64,000 nucleotides of DNA from Pseudomonadales bacterium (GCA_024234215.1 JACKOQ010000001.1:806001-870000); one strand, 5' to 3'. Shown: positions 17,959 to 27,398, counted from the stretch's first letter. Numbers and translations: made by a program. The notes: generated by a model not told the origin, from the sequence alone.

Positions 17959-19065
17959 TCAGGATGGATTGGGTGCCGTCTGGTCATGGGCGTGGCTGTG
18001 GCCATGCTCGGGCAGATGCGCGAGGTCATGGTCGAGCGGTTCCATGCGGCACTGTTCGGCGGGATATTCCAGCTCCACCGTGCTGTGGCTGAAGCCGAAG
18101 CGCAGCACCAGTGTGCGCACCTGCTCCTTCAGTGCCAGCACCTGGTCGATGCTGAGGTCTTTCTCCAGCACCAGATGGCTGCTGAAGACATGGTGTTCAC
18201 CATCCATCGACCAGACATGGGTGTGATGGCAATCAGCCACCTGATCGATGGCGCGGATTGCATCGAGCACTTCATCGAGCGAAATCTCGTCGGGCACACC
18301 CTGCAGGAACAGCGCGACGCTCTTTTTGAACAGGCCATGGACGTTGTACAGAATGAACAGGGTGAAGCCGATCGACAACAGTGGATCGAGGATCGGCCAC
18401 TCCTTGAAAAGCAACAGGATGCTGACGCACAGCACGGCGAGCCAGCCGAGCAGATCTTCGATGAAGTGCCAGGAGATCACCTGGCTGTTGAGCCCGCGGC
18501 CGCCGCGCAGCCGCAGTGCCACGGCGCCGTTGACGGCGATGCCGAGCAGCGCCAGCAGGATCATCCCCGGCGCATGCACCGGCTGTGGATCGAGCAGTCG
18601 TGGCACCGCCTGCAACAGAAGATAGAGCGAGCCGCCAAGCAGGATGGCGGAGTTGATCAGGGCGCCCATCAGCGAAAAGCGTCGGTAGCCATAGGAGTAG
18701 CGCTGGTCGGGACGGCGCTCGGCATGGTGGCCGAGAAACCAGGCCAGCCCCAGGGCAAGGCTGTCGCCCAGATCGTGCAGCGCGTCGGAGGCAACGGCCA
18801 GACTGTTGGTCAGCAACGCGCCGATCAGCTCCAGCAGGGCGAAGCCGAGGTTGAGAAAGAAGGCCAGCTTCAGGTTGTGGACATCCTGATGGGCATGGTG
18901 GTGGCCATGATCATGGCCATGGTGGTGCGCGCTGCTGATGGGCGGAACTCCGGCAGTGGTGTTGCTGTCATCAATATGATCGGTGCGGCCGTTTATGATG
19001 GCAAGGTCGCATCGACCGCTACAGTAAAGAGTCAACCAGACTTCGATCGAAAGGATCTCTCGCAA
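17959..19065 (-). CDS. Cation diffusion facilitator (zinc-type CDF) transporter
   Basis: A CDF family metal/proton antiporter of the inner membrane, up to 368 residues. A histidine-rich N-terminal stretch (HHHGHDHGHHHAHQ) precedes six transmembrane segments. The metal site is the zinc-type pair of HxxxD motifs: DALHDLGD in the second segment and SWHFIEDLLG in the fifth. A cytoplasmic ferredoxin-like domain follows (ADCHHTHVWSMDGEHHVFSSHLV split over two strands), ending in another His-rich tail. No ATG precedes the His-rich region: the only in-frame starts are TTG codons ending at 19065 and 19035. The first abuts the glgP start codon, leaving no room for promoters, so the true start is uncertain and probably further inside. 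Confidence 0.88.
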   Translation of the reverse strand: MREILSIEVWLTLYCSGRCDLAIINGRTDHIDDSNTTAGVPPISSAHHHGHDHGHHHAHQDVHNLKLAFFLNLGFALLELIGALLTNSLAVASDALHDLGDSLALGLAWFLGHHAERRPDQRYSYGYRRFSLMGALINSAILLGGSLYLLLQAVPRLLDPQPVHAPGMILLALLGIAVNGAVALRLRGGRGLNSQVISWHFIEDLLGWLAVLCVSILLLFKEWPILDPLLSIGFTLFILYNVHGLFKKSVALFLQGVPDEISLDEVLDAIRAIDQVADCHHTHVWSMDGEHHVFSSHLVLEKDLSIDQVLALKEQVRTLVLRFGFSHSTVELEYPAEQCRMEPLDHDLAHLPEHGHSHAHDQTAPNPS

Positions 19066-20771
19066 TGCCGCACCATGAATTCACCCGTCGCCCACGCACT
19101 GCCTATTTTTCGATGGAGATCGCGCTGGGGCAGGGCATACAGACCTACAGTGGGGGCTTGGGCATCCTGGCAGGCGACACCCTGCGTTCGGCCGCCGACC
19201 TGTCGGTGCCGATGGTCGGGGTGACACTGGTGAGTCGTCACGGCTACTTCCGCCAGCAGCTCGATGCCGAGGGGTGGCAGAGCGAAAGCGATGATGGCTG
19301 GGAGCCGGAGCGGTTCGCCAGTCGCCTCGACAGCAAGGTGGCACTGACCATCGCCGGCCGCCAGGTGTGGATCAGCGGCTGGCTCCATGTGCTGGGTGGC
19401 TGCATCGATGGCCGGCTGCCGGTGATCCTGCTCGACACCCGGCTTGATGAGAACCACCCGGATGACCGGGCGATCACCGACCATCTGTATGGCGGCGACG
19501 AGACCTACCGTCTGAAGCAGGAGATGGTGCTCGGCTTTGGTGGCGTGCGCATGTTGCGTGCGCTCGGTTTCGAGATTCGCCAGCACCACATGAACGAGGG
19601 CCACTCGGCCTTTCTGGCGCTGGAGCTGATGCTGCGCGATGCCTACCTGCCCGAGGAGCTGCGTCCGGGCGAGCCGCGTTACGACCTGCCCAAGGTGCGC
19701 GATCTCTGCATCTTCACCACCCACACCCCGGTCGAGGCCGGCCACGACAAGTTCGACTATGGCCTGGTCGAGGCAACCATGGGGTCACTGGTCGACCTGC
19801 CGACGCTCAGGCAGCTGGCCGGCGAGCAGCAGCTCAACATGACCCGGCTGGCGCTCAACCTCAGCGAGTATGTGAACGGGGTGGCCAAGCGCCATGCCGA
19901 GGTGTCGCGGCAGAACTTTCCTGGCTATCGCATTCATGCGGTGACCAATGGCGTGCATCCGGCGACCTGGACCGCACCCAGCTTCCAGCGGCTCTACGAC
20001 CACCATCTGCCCGGCTGGTGTCATGAACCCGAGCTGCTGTCACGCGCCGATCAGATCACCGATGCCGAGATCTGGGCGGCGCATGAGGAGGCCAAGGCGG
20101 CGCTGATCGCCCGGATCGTACAGCTCACCGGCGTCAGGTTTCACCCCAAGCTGCCGATCATCGGCTTTGCCCGCCGCATGACCGCCTACAAGCGGCCGGC
20201 GCTGCTGTTCTCCGACCTCGCCCGTCTGCGTGCCATCGCCGGCAGTTATCCGTTGCAGATCGTGCTGGCCGGCAAGGCGCATCCGCACGATCAGGAGGGC
20301 AAAGGGCTGATTCAGGCGCTGCATGGATGGATCAAGGCGCTGGAGGATGAGATTCCGATCGCCTTTCTGCCCAACTACGACATGGAGCTGGGACAACTGC
20401 TGACCTCCGGCAGTGACCTCTGGCTCAACACCCCGCTGCGGCCGCTGGAGGCCTCCGGCACCAGTGGCATGAAGGCGGCCTTCAACGGCGTGCCACAGTT
20501 GAGTGTGCTCGATGGCTGGTGGATCGAAGGCTGTGTCGAGGGGGTGACCGGTTGGCGCATCGGTGACAGTGCCGAGCAGCCAGCCAACGGCTTCGACAGT
20601 GAGGCGCTCTATCAGAAGCTGGAGGAGGTGGTGTTGCCGCTCTATTACGGCTATGAAGGCGAGCAGAGCGCCTGGATCGCCGTGATGAAGGGGGCGATCA
20701 GCAAGAATGCGGCCTATTTCAACAGTCACCGCATGATGCGCCGCTATGCCTCGGAGGCCTACGTGCTCTAG
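19065..20771 (+). CDS. glgP: Alpha-glucan (glycogen) phosphorylase, short form
   Basis: This enzyme releases glucose 1-phosphate from alpha-1,4-glucans using PLP. The 568-residue length and start MPHHEFTRRPRTAYFSMEIALGQ are typical of the short alpha-glucan phosphorylase group (TIGR02094-like), not the roughly 810-residue enteric GlgP. Landmarks are YSGGLGILAGD, HMNEGHSAFLALE, THTPVEAGHDKF, a region VTNGVHPATW, RRMTAYKRP and the PLP segment ASGTSGMKAAFNGVPQLS with its lysine about residue 472. AAGGA lies about 10 bases before the ATG. The gene is divergent from the CDF transporter and convergent with uup. The other glycogen genes are not in the window. Confidence 0.9.
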   Translation: MPHHEFTRRPRTAYFSMEIALGQGIQTYSGGLGILAGDTLRSAADLSVPMVGVTLVSRHGYFRQQLDAEGWQSESDDGWEPERFASRLDSKVALTIAGRQVWISGWLHVLGGCIDGRLPVILLDTRLDENHPDDRAITDHLYGGDETYRLKQEMVLGFGGVRMLRALGFEIRQHHMNEGHSAFLALELMLRDAYLPEELRPGEPRYDLPKVRDLCIFTTHTPVEAGHDKFDYGLVEATMGSLVDLPTLRQLAGEQQLNMTRLALNLSEYVNGVAKRHAEVSRQNFPGYRIHAVTNGVHPATWTAPSFQRLYDHHLPGWCHEPELLSRADQITDAEIWAAHEEAKAALIARIVQLTGVRFHPKLPIIGFARRMTAYKRPALLFSDLARLRAIAGSYPLQIVLAGKAHPHDQEGKGLIQALHGWIKALEDEIPIAFLPNYDMELGQLLTSGSDLWLNTPLRPLEASGTSGMKAAFNGVPQLSVLDGWWIEGCVEGVTGWRIGDSAEQPANGFDSEALYQKLEEVVLPLYYGYEGEQSAWIAVMKGAISKNAAYFNSHRMMRRYASEAYVL

Positions 20772-20807
20772 GGTTGCCTCACTCCCGGGAGTCGATCAGC
20801 CACCGCT

Positions 20808-22712
20808 TCAGCGACCCGTGCTGCGCTGCTCGAGCGCCTCCCAGCGGCTGAAGCAGGCTTCCAGGGCCTGCGCTATCTGCTCGATGCGCTGGCTGGTCGA
20901 TGTGATCAGGGCTGGGTCCTGCGCATAGAAACCGGGCTGGTTCATCGACGCCAGCAGTTGTCGCTGCTCGGTTTCGAGCGTGTCGATCTGTGCCGGCAAT
21001 GCATCGAGTTCCCGCTGCTCCTTGTAGCTCAGCTTGGCAGGGCTGGTGGCCGCCGCAGCGACGGAAGGCTGCCGTGCCGGTGCGGCTTTGACCCGCTCCT
21101 GCCGCTGTGGCGGCAGGGCAGGACACTGGCGCAGATAGTCGCTGTAACCGCCGACATACTCCCTGAGTTCGCCATCGGCATCGAATGCGATCAGGCTGGT
21201 CACCACATTGTCGAGAAAGGTCCGGTCGTGGCTCACCAGCAGCAGCGTGCCGGGGTAGTTGATCAGCAGGCTCTCCAGAATCTCCAATGTTTCGGTGTCG
21301 AGGTCGTTGGTGGGTTCATCCAGCACCAGCACATTGGCCGGTTGGGTGAACAGGCGCGCCAGCAGCAGCCGGTTGCGCTCGCCGCCCGACAGCGCCTTGA
21401 CCGGCGCACGCACCTGACGCGGCGAAAAGAGAAAATCACCCAGGTAGCCCATCACCGACTTCTCCTGCCCGTTGATGGTGATGCTGCTGCGCCCCTGTGC
21501 CACCACGTCGATCAGGCTGCTCTCTTCGTCGAGTGTTTCGCGCAACTGGTCGAAGTAGGCGATCTCGAGCCGGCTGCCATGGCGAACCTCGCCGGAATCG
21601 GGGCTGATCTGGCCGAGCAGCAGGTTGATCAGCGTGCTCTTGCCACAGCCGTTCGGCCCGAGGATGCCGACCTTGTCGCCACGCTGGATCAGGGTCGAAA
21701 AGCCCTGTATCAGCGGCGTGCCGGCAAAGCCATGGCTGAGATTGCGCGCCTCGATCACCAGTTGGCCAGAGCGCTGGCTGCCATCGACCCTGAGGTTGAC
21801 CGTGCCATCGCGGTTGCGCCGCGCCGCGCGCTCACGGCGCATCGCCTCGAGCGCCCGCACCCGGCCCTCGTTGCGGGTGCGCCGCGCCTTGATGCCCTGG
21901 CGAATCCACACCTCTTCGGCGGCCAGCCGTTTGTCGAACAGGGCATTGCGCCGCTCCTCCTCTTCGAGGGCGGCCATGCGGCCGGTCAGGTAGCGGTCGT
22001 AGTCGCCCGGCCAGTTGCTGAGCCGGCCCCGCTCCAGCTCGACGATGCGGGTGGCGAGGCGGCGCACCAGCGAACGGTCGTGCGAGATGAAGAGCACGCT
22101 GCCGGCGAAGTCGAGCAGAAACCGCTCCAGCCAGTCGATCTGCCGGATGTCCAGATGGTTGGTCGGCTCATCGAGCAGCAGCAGGTTGGGCTCATTGATC
22201 AGCGCCCGCGCCAGCAGCACCCGCCGCTTGAAGCCGCCAGAGAGGTTTTCGATCTGTGCATCGGCCCGCAGATCCATGCGATCGAGCAGCGCATCGAGGC
22301 GCTGCGCCAGCCGCCAGCCATCGTGGGCATCGAGCAGCCCCTGCAGCCGCTCCAGCTCCTGCTGCTCGGTGGCGGTGATTCGCGGTTTGGCCAGCAGAAG
22401 ATGATGGGCGTCGAACCACTGGTTGACCTCGCCGAACCCCTGCGCCACCACCTCGGCGACGCTGCCCTGCAACCGGGTCGGCACCTCCTGGGCCAGCCAG
22501 GAGAGATTGAGGTTGTCGCCCTGGATGATGCGGCCATCGTCGGGTGGAATCAGCCCCGCCACCAGCTTCATCAGTGTCGATTTTCCAGCACCGTTGCGCC
22601 CGATCAGCGCAATGCGCTCGCCGTTCTGGATGTCGAGGTCGACTCCGTCGATCAGCGGCGGATGGCCGACCGTCAGTTGGACATTGCTCAGTTGCAGCAG
22701 GAGTTCGGCCAT
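20808..22712 (-). CDS. uup: ABC-F family ATPase Uup
   Basis: The start is placed at MAELLLQLSNVQLTVG, giving 634 residues; thirteen upstream in-frame codons show no homology. Two ABC domains are present: Walker A GRNGAGKST and GPNGCGKST, signatures LSGGFKRR and LSGGERNR, and Walker B LLLDEPTNHLD and LVLDEPTNDLD. A Pro/Ala-rich linker then leads into a C-terminal coiled-coil (about 560-630, with YKEQRELDALPAQIDTLE), which in Uup binds DNA. Uup affects transposon excision, replication-fork restart and ribosome function. A minus-strand TAGAAT box (22756-22751) followed by GC-rich sequence is a likely -10, about 32 bases before the start codon's mRNA position. Confidence 0.92.
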   Translation of the reverse strand: MAELLLQLSNVQLTVGHPPLIDGVDLDIQNGERIALIGRNGAGKSTLMKLVAGLIPPDDGRIIQGDNLNLSWLAQEVPTRLQGSVAEVVAQGFGEVNQWFDAHHLLLAKPRITATEQQELERLQGLLDAHDGWRLAQRLDALLDRMDLRADAQIENLSGGFKRRVLLARALINEPNLLLLDEPTNHLDIRQIDWLERFLLDFAGSVLFISHDRSLVRRLATRIVELERGRLSNWPGDYDRYLTGRMAALEEEERRNALFDKRLAAEEVWIRQGIKARRTRNEGRVRALEAMRRERAARRNRDGTVNLRVDGSQRSGQLVIEARNLSHGFAGTPLIQGFSTLIQRGDKVGILGPNGCGKSTLINLLLGQISPDSGEVRHGSRLEIAYFDQLRETLDEESSLIDVVAQGRSSITINGQEKSVMGYLGDFLFSPRQVRAPVKALSGGERNRLLLARLFTQPANVLVLDEPTNDLDTETLEILESLLINYPGTLLLVSHDRTFLDNVVTSLIAFDADGELREYVGGYSDYLRQCPALPPQRQERVKAAPARQPSVAAAATSPAKLSYKEQRELDALPAQIDTLETEQRQLLASMNQPGFYAQDPALITSTSQRIEQIAQALEACFSRWEALEQRSTGR

Positions 22713-22802
22713 GCGGGGAGTGTCGGTCTGCTCGGGTGAGTGGGGCGGCAATTCTAATCGCTCGCCACTGCAACAGCACGAACAGTCGTCAGAGGGCAGA
22801 TT

Positions 22803-24617
22803 TCACATGGGCGATGCAGTTGTCTGCACGCTGTCCGGACCCCGCCGACGATCGACATAGAGGGCGCCGTCTGCGGCAGCGCCGCGACGCCGTTTGGCCT
22901 GATGCTTGGCCTTGGCCGCCAGTGCGGCGACATCATGGTGCGAGTGGCAGCGGGCCGGATCGGGCAGCACGACGCCGATCGACAGCCCGAGCAGTGGAAA
23001 GAACTGTTTCTGACCGCGCCGGTCTTCGCTCCAGATGCCGCCCGCGGCCTGCTCTTCGCTGCTGCTGAACTCCAGGGCGGCCTCTTTGAATGCGCTCAGC
23101 AGTCGTTCACAGCGTTCATGCCAATCTGCGCTGCAAAGCACCAGGACGAAATCATCGCCACCGATATGGCCGATCAGGTCACGTTCGCTGTCGCAGTGCT
23201 GCACTGCCAGTTCGGCCAGGCGCTTGATGACCTCGTCGCCACGGCTGTAGCCATGGAGGTCATTGAAGGGTTTGAAGTGATCGATGTCACAATAGGCCAC
23301 GGCGAAGGAGGTCTGTCTGCGCAGCAGATCGGCGACACATTCGTAGACCGGGACGTTGCCGGGCAGCAGCGTCAGCGGATTGGCGTGGCGGGCGGCACGC
23401 ATCTGCAGGTCGGTGATGCGCCGCAGCAGATCGAGCACGCGCACCATGCCCAGGTAGTGGCCTTCATGGACGACGATGAACTCCTGCTCGACCTGGTCAG
23501 CGACCACATCGGTCAGCAGGCGGCTGACATCGGCCAGTTGCAGGTCGTGCTCGACCGTCAAGGGTTCACCCTGCATGAACCAGGCGACTGGCTTGCGGCC
23601 ATAGAGTTCGCGCCCGTAGCGGCTGAAGTAGAGATGGTTGAACGTGATGCGCTGGATCATGCCCACCACCCTGCCGTCAGCCACCACCGGCAGCGTGTTC
23701 AGATCGGGACGCTGACGGAACATCAGCTCCACGGCGTCCATGCTGGTGTCGGGAGTGATGCTCGGGTTCGGTCGAGCCAGCTCACCCACCGTCTGGCCGC
23801 GTTGCCAGCGCCAGGCGTCACGCAACAGGGGCAGGTCGCGCTCGAACAGACCGGCTGCCAGCGTCAGCGGTGGCTCGGCAACCGGGCGCGCCAGGTGGTA
23901 GCCCTGTGCCAGTTCGATGCCAAGCTCGGTCAATGCGCCGAATTCGCCGGCGGTTTCCACCCCTTCGGCCACCACTTGGGCGCCGGCGCTGCGCGCCATC
24001 TCGCCCATCGAGCGCACGAATTCACGTTTGATCGGGTCATCGTCCAGACCACGGATGAAGTGCTGATCGATCTTGACATAGGCTGGACGCAGCTCGGACC
24101 ACAGACGCAGGCTCGCATAGCCCGCCCCGAGATCGTCGATGGCGACCCGATAACCCGCCTGCAGATAGGGGGTCAGGGCCAGACGCAGACTTTCCGAATC
24201 CTCCAGCGGATAGCGCTCGCTCAGCTCCAGCACCACCCGTTGTGGTGACAGGCCGGTGGCCCGCAACTGCTCGATGGCATGTCGTGAATCATGCCGAGAC
24301 TCCAGCAACAGGCTCGGCACCATGTTCAGGAACAGTTGGCCGGGAAGGCCCATGGCCAGAAACCGGCTGGCGGCAAGCCGTTGGCACAGCAAATCCAGCT
24401 CGGAGAGTCGCTCGCACCGTTCAGCAGTGCCAAACAGGACCAGCGGATTGTGCAGCGGGCTGTCGGCAGGACCACGGACCAAGGCCTCGTAACCCATGAC
24501 CGTGCGACCGCGTAGCGATGCGATCGGTTGAAACAGAATGTTGAGCCGCTGCTGTGCCAGGACGCTGTCGAGTTCGAGGCAGAGACGGCGGATATCTTCG
24601 GGGGGCCAGGGTGACAT
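22803..24617 (-). CDS. EAL-CBS-GGDEF cyclic-di-GMP signalling protein
   Basis: This 604-residue soluble protein has an N-terminal EAL domain (about 15-260), a central tandem CBS pair (about 275-400) and a C-terminal GGDEF domain (about 420-585). The EAL domain keeps the expected phosphodiesterase residues: EAL (44-46), LFLNM, LELSE, IDDLGAGY, YVKID, AEGVET and AQGYHLARP. The GGDEF motif is GGDDF (486-490), a variant whose cyclase activity is uncertain. CBS domains usually bind adenine nucleotides, so the enzyme may be gated by them. No transmembrane or signal segment is seen. The gene is monocistronic, about 90 bases downstream of uup's promoter side, and transcribed the same way as uup. Confidence 0.9.
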   Translation of the reverse strand: MSPWPPEDIRRLCLELDSVLAQQRLNILFQPIASLRGRTVMGYEALVRGPADSPLHNPLVLFGTAERCERLSELDLLCQRLAASRFLAMGLPGQLFLNMVPSLLLESRHDSRHAIEQLRATGLSPQRVVLELSERYPLEDSESLRLALTPYLQAGYRVAIDDLGAGYASLRLWSELRPAYVKIDQHFIRGLDDDPIKREFVRSMGEMARSAGAQVVAEGVETAGEFGALTELGIELAQGYHLARPVAEPPLTLAAGLFERDLPLLRDAWRWQRGQTVGELARPNPSITPDTSMDAVELMFRQRPDLNTLPVVADGRVVGMIQRITFNHLYFSRYGRELYGRKPVAWFMQGEPLTVEHDLQLADVSRLLTDVVADQVEQEFIVVHEGHYLGMVRVLDLLRRITDLQMRAARHANPLTLLPGNVPVYECVADLLRRQTSFAVAYCDIDHFKPFNDLHGYSRGDEVIKRLAELAVQHCDSERDLIGHIGGDDFVLVLCSADWHERCERLLSAFKEAALEFSSSEEQAAGGIWSEDRRGQKQFFPLLGLSIGVVLPDPARCHSHHDVAALAAKAKHQAKRRRGAAADGALYVDRRRGPDSVQTTASPM

Positions 24618-24745
24618 CGGGAATGAGAACTGCTTAACCGATAAAAATCAGAATGTTATGCAGTAATTATGACGTTTTTATTTCCATGATGGCTGTTGAT
24701 TGGCACCCCTCGATTGCTTCAGGAGGAAGCAGGGCGAGCGTGGAG

Positions 24746-24775
24746 TGTCCGGAAGGCGAAGCGGGCATCCGGACA
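24746..24775. repeat. Inverted repeat in the gap upstream of the EAL-CBS-GGDEF gene
   Basis: TGTCCGGA (24746-24753) pairs with TCCGGACA (24768-24775) around a 14-base loop. It lies in the 197-base gap between the small gene ending at 24815 and the c-di-GMP gene starting at 24617, both on the minus strand. There is no T-run on either side, so it could be a weak terminator for the small gene or a protein site. The AT-rich stretch at 24640-24690 probably holds the promoter of the c-di-GMP gene. Confidence 0.3.
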
Positions 24776-24814
24776 AGGAGTGACGGGTTGAAACCGCGTG
24801 CGATTGAGAGTGGT

Positions 24815-25021
24815 TCAGACGCCTCTCAGGGGTTGCAGTCGAGGGTAATAGTCACGGTAGATCACCGAAAAGACCGGCTGTTCCGGCTGGCCGAGATGCT
24901 GGTTGCGCAGCAACTGGTCGGTGATCGCCTGGTAATCGACCTGGATGCCGCGCGACTCCACGCGGCGGATCGCTTCCACCTCCTTGAGGGAGAGCTTTCG
25001 GGGTCCGGTCGTTGACGGCAT
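24815..25021 (-). CDS. Small hypothetical protein (68 aa)
   Basis: I do not recognise this protein. The chosen start (MPSTTGPRKLSLKEVEAIRR) has an excellent ribosome-binding site, GGAGGAGAAGAG directly upstream of the ATG. The product is soluble, with a basic N-terminus, a predicted helix (LSLKEVEAIRRVESRGI), a second helix (DYQAITDQLLRNQHL) and an aromatic C-terminal segment (VFSVIYRDYYPRLQPL). No signal peptide, membrane span or cysteine cluster is seen. It lies alone between the c-di-GMP gene and a divergent vWA gene. The strong translation signal argues that it is real. Confidence 0.5.
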   Translation of the reverse strand: MPSTTGPRKLSLKEVEAIRRVESRGIQVDYQAITDQLLRNQHLGQPEQPVFSVIYRDYYPRLQPLRGV

Positions 25022-25281
25022 CTCTTCTCCTCCGCGATGTCGGGTCAATGTCTACAGGCAACAGCGGCGCCGCCTTGGGGCGTGAGGGTGCTGCGCTTGC
25101 CAGCCACAACAACAGAAATTCTTCAGCTCAAGCGTAGCCGAACTGTGCGCTGTTGCAGATTTTTTCCGGTTTTCGGGTTGGAAAGCAGAATGAAAAGAGT
25201 CTGCTAGGCTTGAGAAGAGTGCTTTTTACAGTGCGTGGCCGACTGTTCGTGCCATCACGGTGTGCAACGGAGAGTGAACGG

Positions 25282-27288
25282 ATGATCGGTTTCTGTCGTC
25301 GGACAGCCGCCTGGTTGCTGGCGGCACTGCTGCTGACGCTGCCACCATTTCTGCTGGCAGCGCAGGAGCCGCCAGTCGATGTGCGGGTGGTCATCGACAT
25401 CTCGGGCAGCATGAAAAAGAACGATCCGCACACTCTGCGCATTCCGGCGGCGAACCTGTTGATCGATCTGCTGCCGGCCAACAGCCGTGCCGGCATCTGG
25501 CTGTTTGGCGAGCAGGTCAACCTGCTGGTCAGGCACGCGCAGGTCGACAGTGCCTGGCGCGAACTGGCGCGCCGTCAAGTCGGCAAGATCGACTCATCCG
25601 GGCTCTTCACCCACATCGGCGCCGCGCTGGAGCAGGCGGGTTACGATCTGAAGCAACCGACCGCCAAGGGACGGGTTCATCTGATCTTTCTGACCGATGG
25701 CCTCGTCGATGTCAGCAAGGATCCGGCACGCAATCAGGCCGAGCGGCAACGCATCATCGAGAAGATCCTGCCGCGCTATCAACAGGCGGGCGTGACGATT
25801 CACACCATTGCCCTGTCGGCCGAGGCTGACCATGCGCTGCTCAAGCAGATGGCGCGGACAACCGGCGGCATCAGCGCCACGGCCAACCACGCCGATGAGT
25901 TGTTGAAGCTGTTTCTGCAGGCGCTGGAGCAGGCGGCACCCGCCACCGAGCTGCCACTGGCCGACAACCGTTTCAGTGTCGACGGTGCCATCGAGGAGTT
26001 CACGCTGCTGGCGCTGCATCCGGCGCAGGCCGATGCGCAGGTGCGGCTGCTGGCGCCGGATGGCACGGCCTACGAGGCGCAACAATACCCGGTGACGGTC
26101 AGTTGGCACCGTGACCGGGGCTACGACCTGGTGACGGTGCGCAAGCCCGCGGCCGGGGAGTGGGTGTTGCAGTCCGATCCTGACCCGGGCAACCGGGTGC
26201 GGGTGGTCAGCAATCTGCAACTGAAGGTCGATGGCATCCCGGGCAGCTTGGCCGAGGCGGCACCGATCAACGGCCGATTCTGGCTCGAAGAGGCGGGCAA
26301 ACCGCTGACCGATGCCGATCTGTTGCGCCTGCTGACCATCACTGCCCAACTCTCCCAGAACGAGCGCCTGCTGAACAGCGGGCAACTGGCGAGTGCAGGT
26401 CAGCCGCCGGCCGACGGCATCTATGGGGTCAGCGTCACCGGTGTTGATCTGCCTGGAAGTTACGAGTTTCTGCTCAAGATCGATGGAAAAAGCTTTGTCC
26501 GCCAATATCGGCAACGAATCCAGTTCGCACCGCCGGGGCTCGATCATGTGACCGAGGTGCAACTGCCGGCCGATGCCTTCGGCGTGCGCTTCGAGCAGTC
26601 CAAGGATGCCAAGGGCGGTTACCGATTGGAGGTGACCGCGCGTCATCCGGAGATCGACCTGGGGACGGTCGAGGCCAAGGTGATGGTTCATCCGCCGCAC
26701 AATCAGGGCAAAGTGCGCGATTTGCCCAAGCAGGGGACGGGTCGCTGGCAGCTCGAGCTGCTGCCCGCCGAACTGCCCGAAGCCGGTCAGTACCGTCTCG
26801 CCCTGCAACTGCGCGGCAAGACCCGACAGGGTGCGCCTTTCAATCTCTATCCCGATGAGATCGTTTTCATCGAGGCGGCGAGCTCGGCAGGCGAGGCGGA
26901 TGCTGAAAAAGAGGTTGCAGAGGCCGATGATGCCTCGGCTGAGGAAGCGCACTCGAATCGGGTGCAGATGGGAGTTGCTGCAGGGGTATTTTTTCTGGCT
27001 GTCGGCGGTGTGGGTTACTTTTTCTGGCGGCGTTATCGCAAGAGTGTCGCTGACGCGCAGCAGGAGGTTTCCGACGCGGTCAAACAGCGCGAGGAGCGAC
27101 GCAAAGCCCAAGCCACGCGCGAAGCGTCTTCGGCCAGGTGTGCTGAGTCTGCCGTGGAGGTCGAGGCCGATGCCGAGATGGACGCAGCAGAGGAGGTGGC
27201 GGAGTCCGGTAAGGAGCAGGTCGACGCGGATGAACTCGACAGGCTGGTTGATGAGATTCTGGCCGACGAAGAGCGTCCATCCACTTGA
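25282..27288 (+). CDS. von Willebrand factor A domain membrane protein
   Basis: The start at MIGFCRRTAAWLLAALL has GGAGAG upstream and opens a signal peptide ending near LLAAQEPP, giving 668 residues. The upstream open frame (43 codons) is not coding-like. A vWA domain follows (about 35-225) with a complete metal-ion site: DISGSM, then a threonine (FTHIG) and FLTDG. Several beta-sandwich-like regions come next. Near the C-terminus one membrane helix (VAAGVFFLAVGGVGYFFW) is followed by a charged cytoplasmic tail rich in Glu/Ala. The layout resembles TIGR03503-type proteins of gammaproteobacteria, whose function is unknown. The bulk of the protein should be periplasmic. Confidence 0.8.
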   Translation: MIGFCRRTAAWLLAALLLTLPPFLLAAQEPPVDVRVVIDISGSMKKNDPHTLRIPAANLLIDLLPANSRAGIWLFGEQVNLLVRHAQVDSAWRELARRQVGKIDSSGLFTHIGAALEQAGYDLKQPTAKGRVHLIFLTDGLVDVSKDPARNQAERQRIIEKILPRYQQAGVTIHTIALSAEADHALLKQMARTTGGISATANHADELLKLFLQALEQAAPATELPLADNRFSVDGAIEEFTLLALHPAQADAQVRLLAPDGTAYEAQQYPVTVSWHRDRGYDLVTVRKPAAGEWVLQSDPDPGNRVRVVSNLQLKVDGIPGSLAEAAPINGRFWLEEAGKPLTDADLLRLLTITAQLSQNERLLNSGQLASAGQPPADGIYGVSVTGVDLPGSYEFLLKIDGKSFVRQYRQRIQFAPPGLDHVTEVQLPADAFGVRFEQSKDAKGGYRLEVTARHPEIDLGTVEAKVMVHPPHNQGKVRDLPKQGTGRWQLELLPAELPEAGQYRLALQLRGKTRQGAPFNLYPDEIVFIEAASSAGEADAEKEVAEADDASAEEAHSNRVQMGVAAGVFFLAVGGVGYFFWRRYRKSVADAQQEVSDAVKQREERRKAQATREASSARCAESAVEVEADAEMDAAEEVAESGKEQVDADELDRLVDEILADEERPST

Positions 27289-27349
27289 CTGTTCCGGCGC
27301 GCTGGCTGGAAGTTTCCCGCGTTCCGCCCGGCGATGAATTTCAAAAGAG

Positions 27350-27379
27350 TTGGAAAAGCGATCTTGCCGCCACTATAAT
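27350..27379 (+). promoter_or_regulatory. Promoter of the tetR-efflux operon
   Basis: TTGGAA (27350-27355) and a consensus TATAAT (27374-27379) are separated by 18 bases. A perfect palindrome begins four bases downstream and covers the expected transcription start. This is the best sigma-70 promoter in the window. Confidence 0.7.
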
Positions 27380-27382
27380 CCG

Positions 27383-27398
27383 GACCGATCGATCGGTC
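27383..27398. promoter_or_regulatory. 16-bp perfect palindrome, probable TetR operator
   Basis: GACCGATCGATCGGTC is its own reverse complement. It lies immediately downstream of a strong -10 and about 100 bases before a tetR gene, so a bound repressor would block transcription start. Palindromes of the GACCGA...TCGGTC type are common operators of TetR regulators of efflux pumps. Confidence 0.75.

Noticed and set aside
20958..22739. 593-codon frame antisense to uup
   Set aside because: The real gene has all ABC-F motifs; the antisense frame has none.
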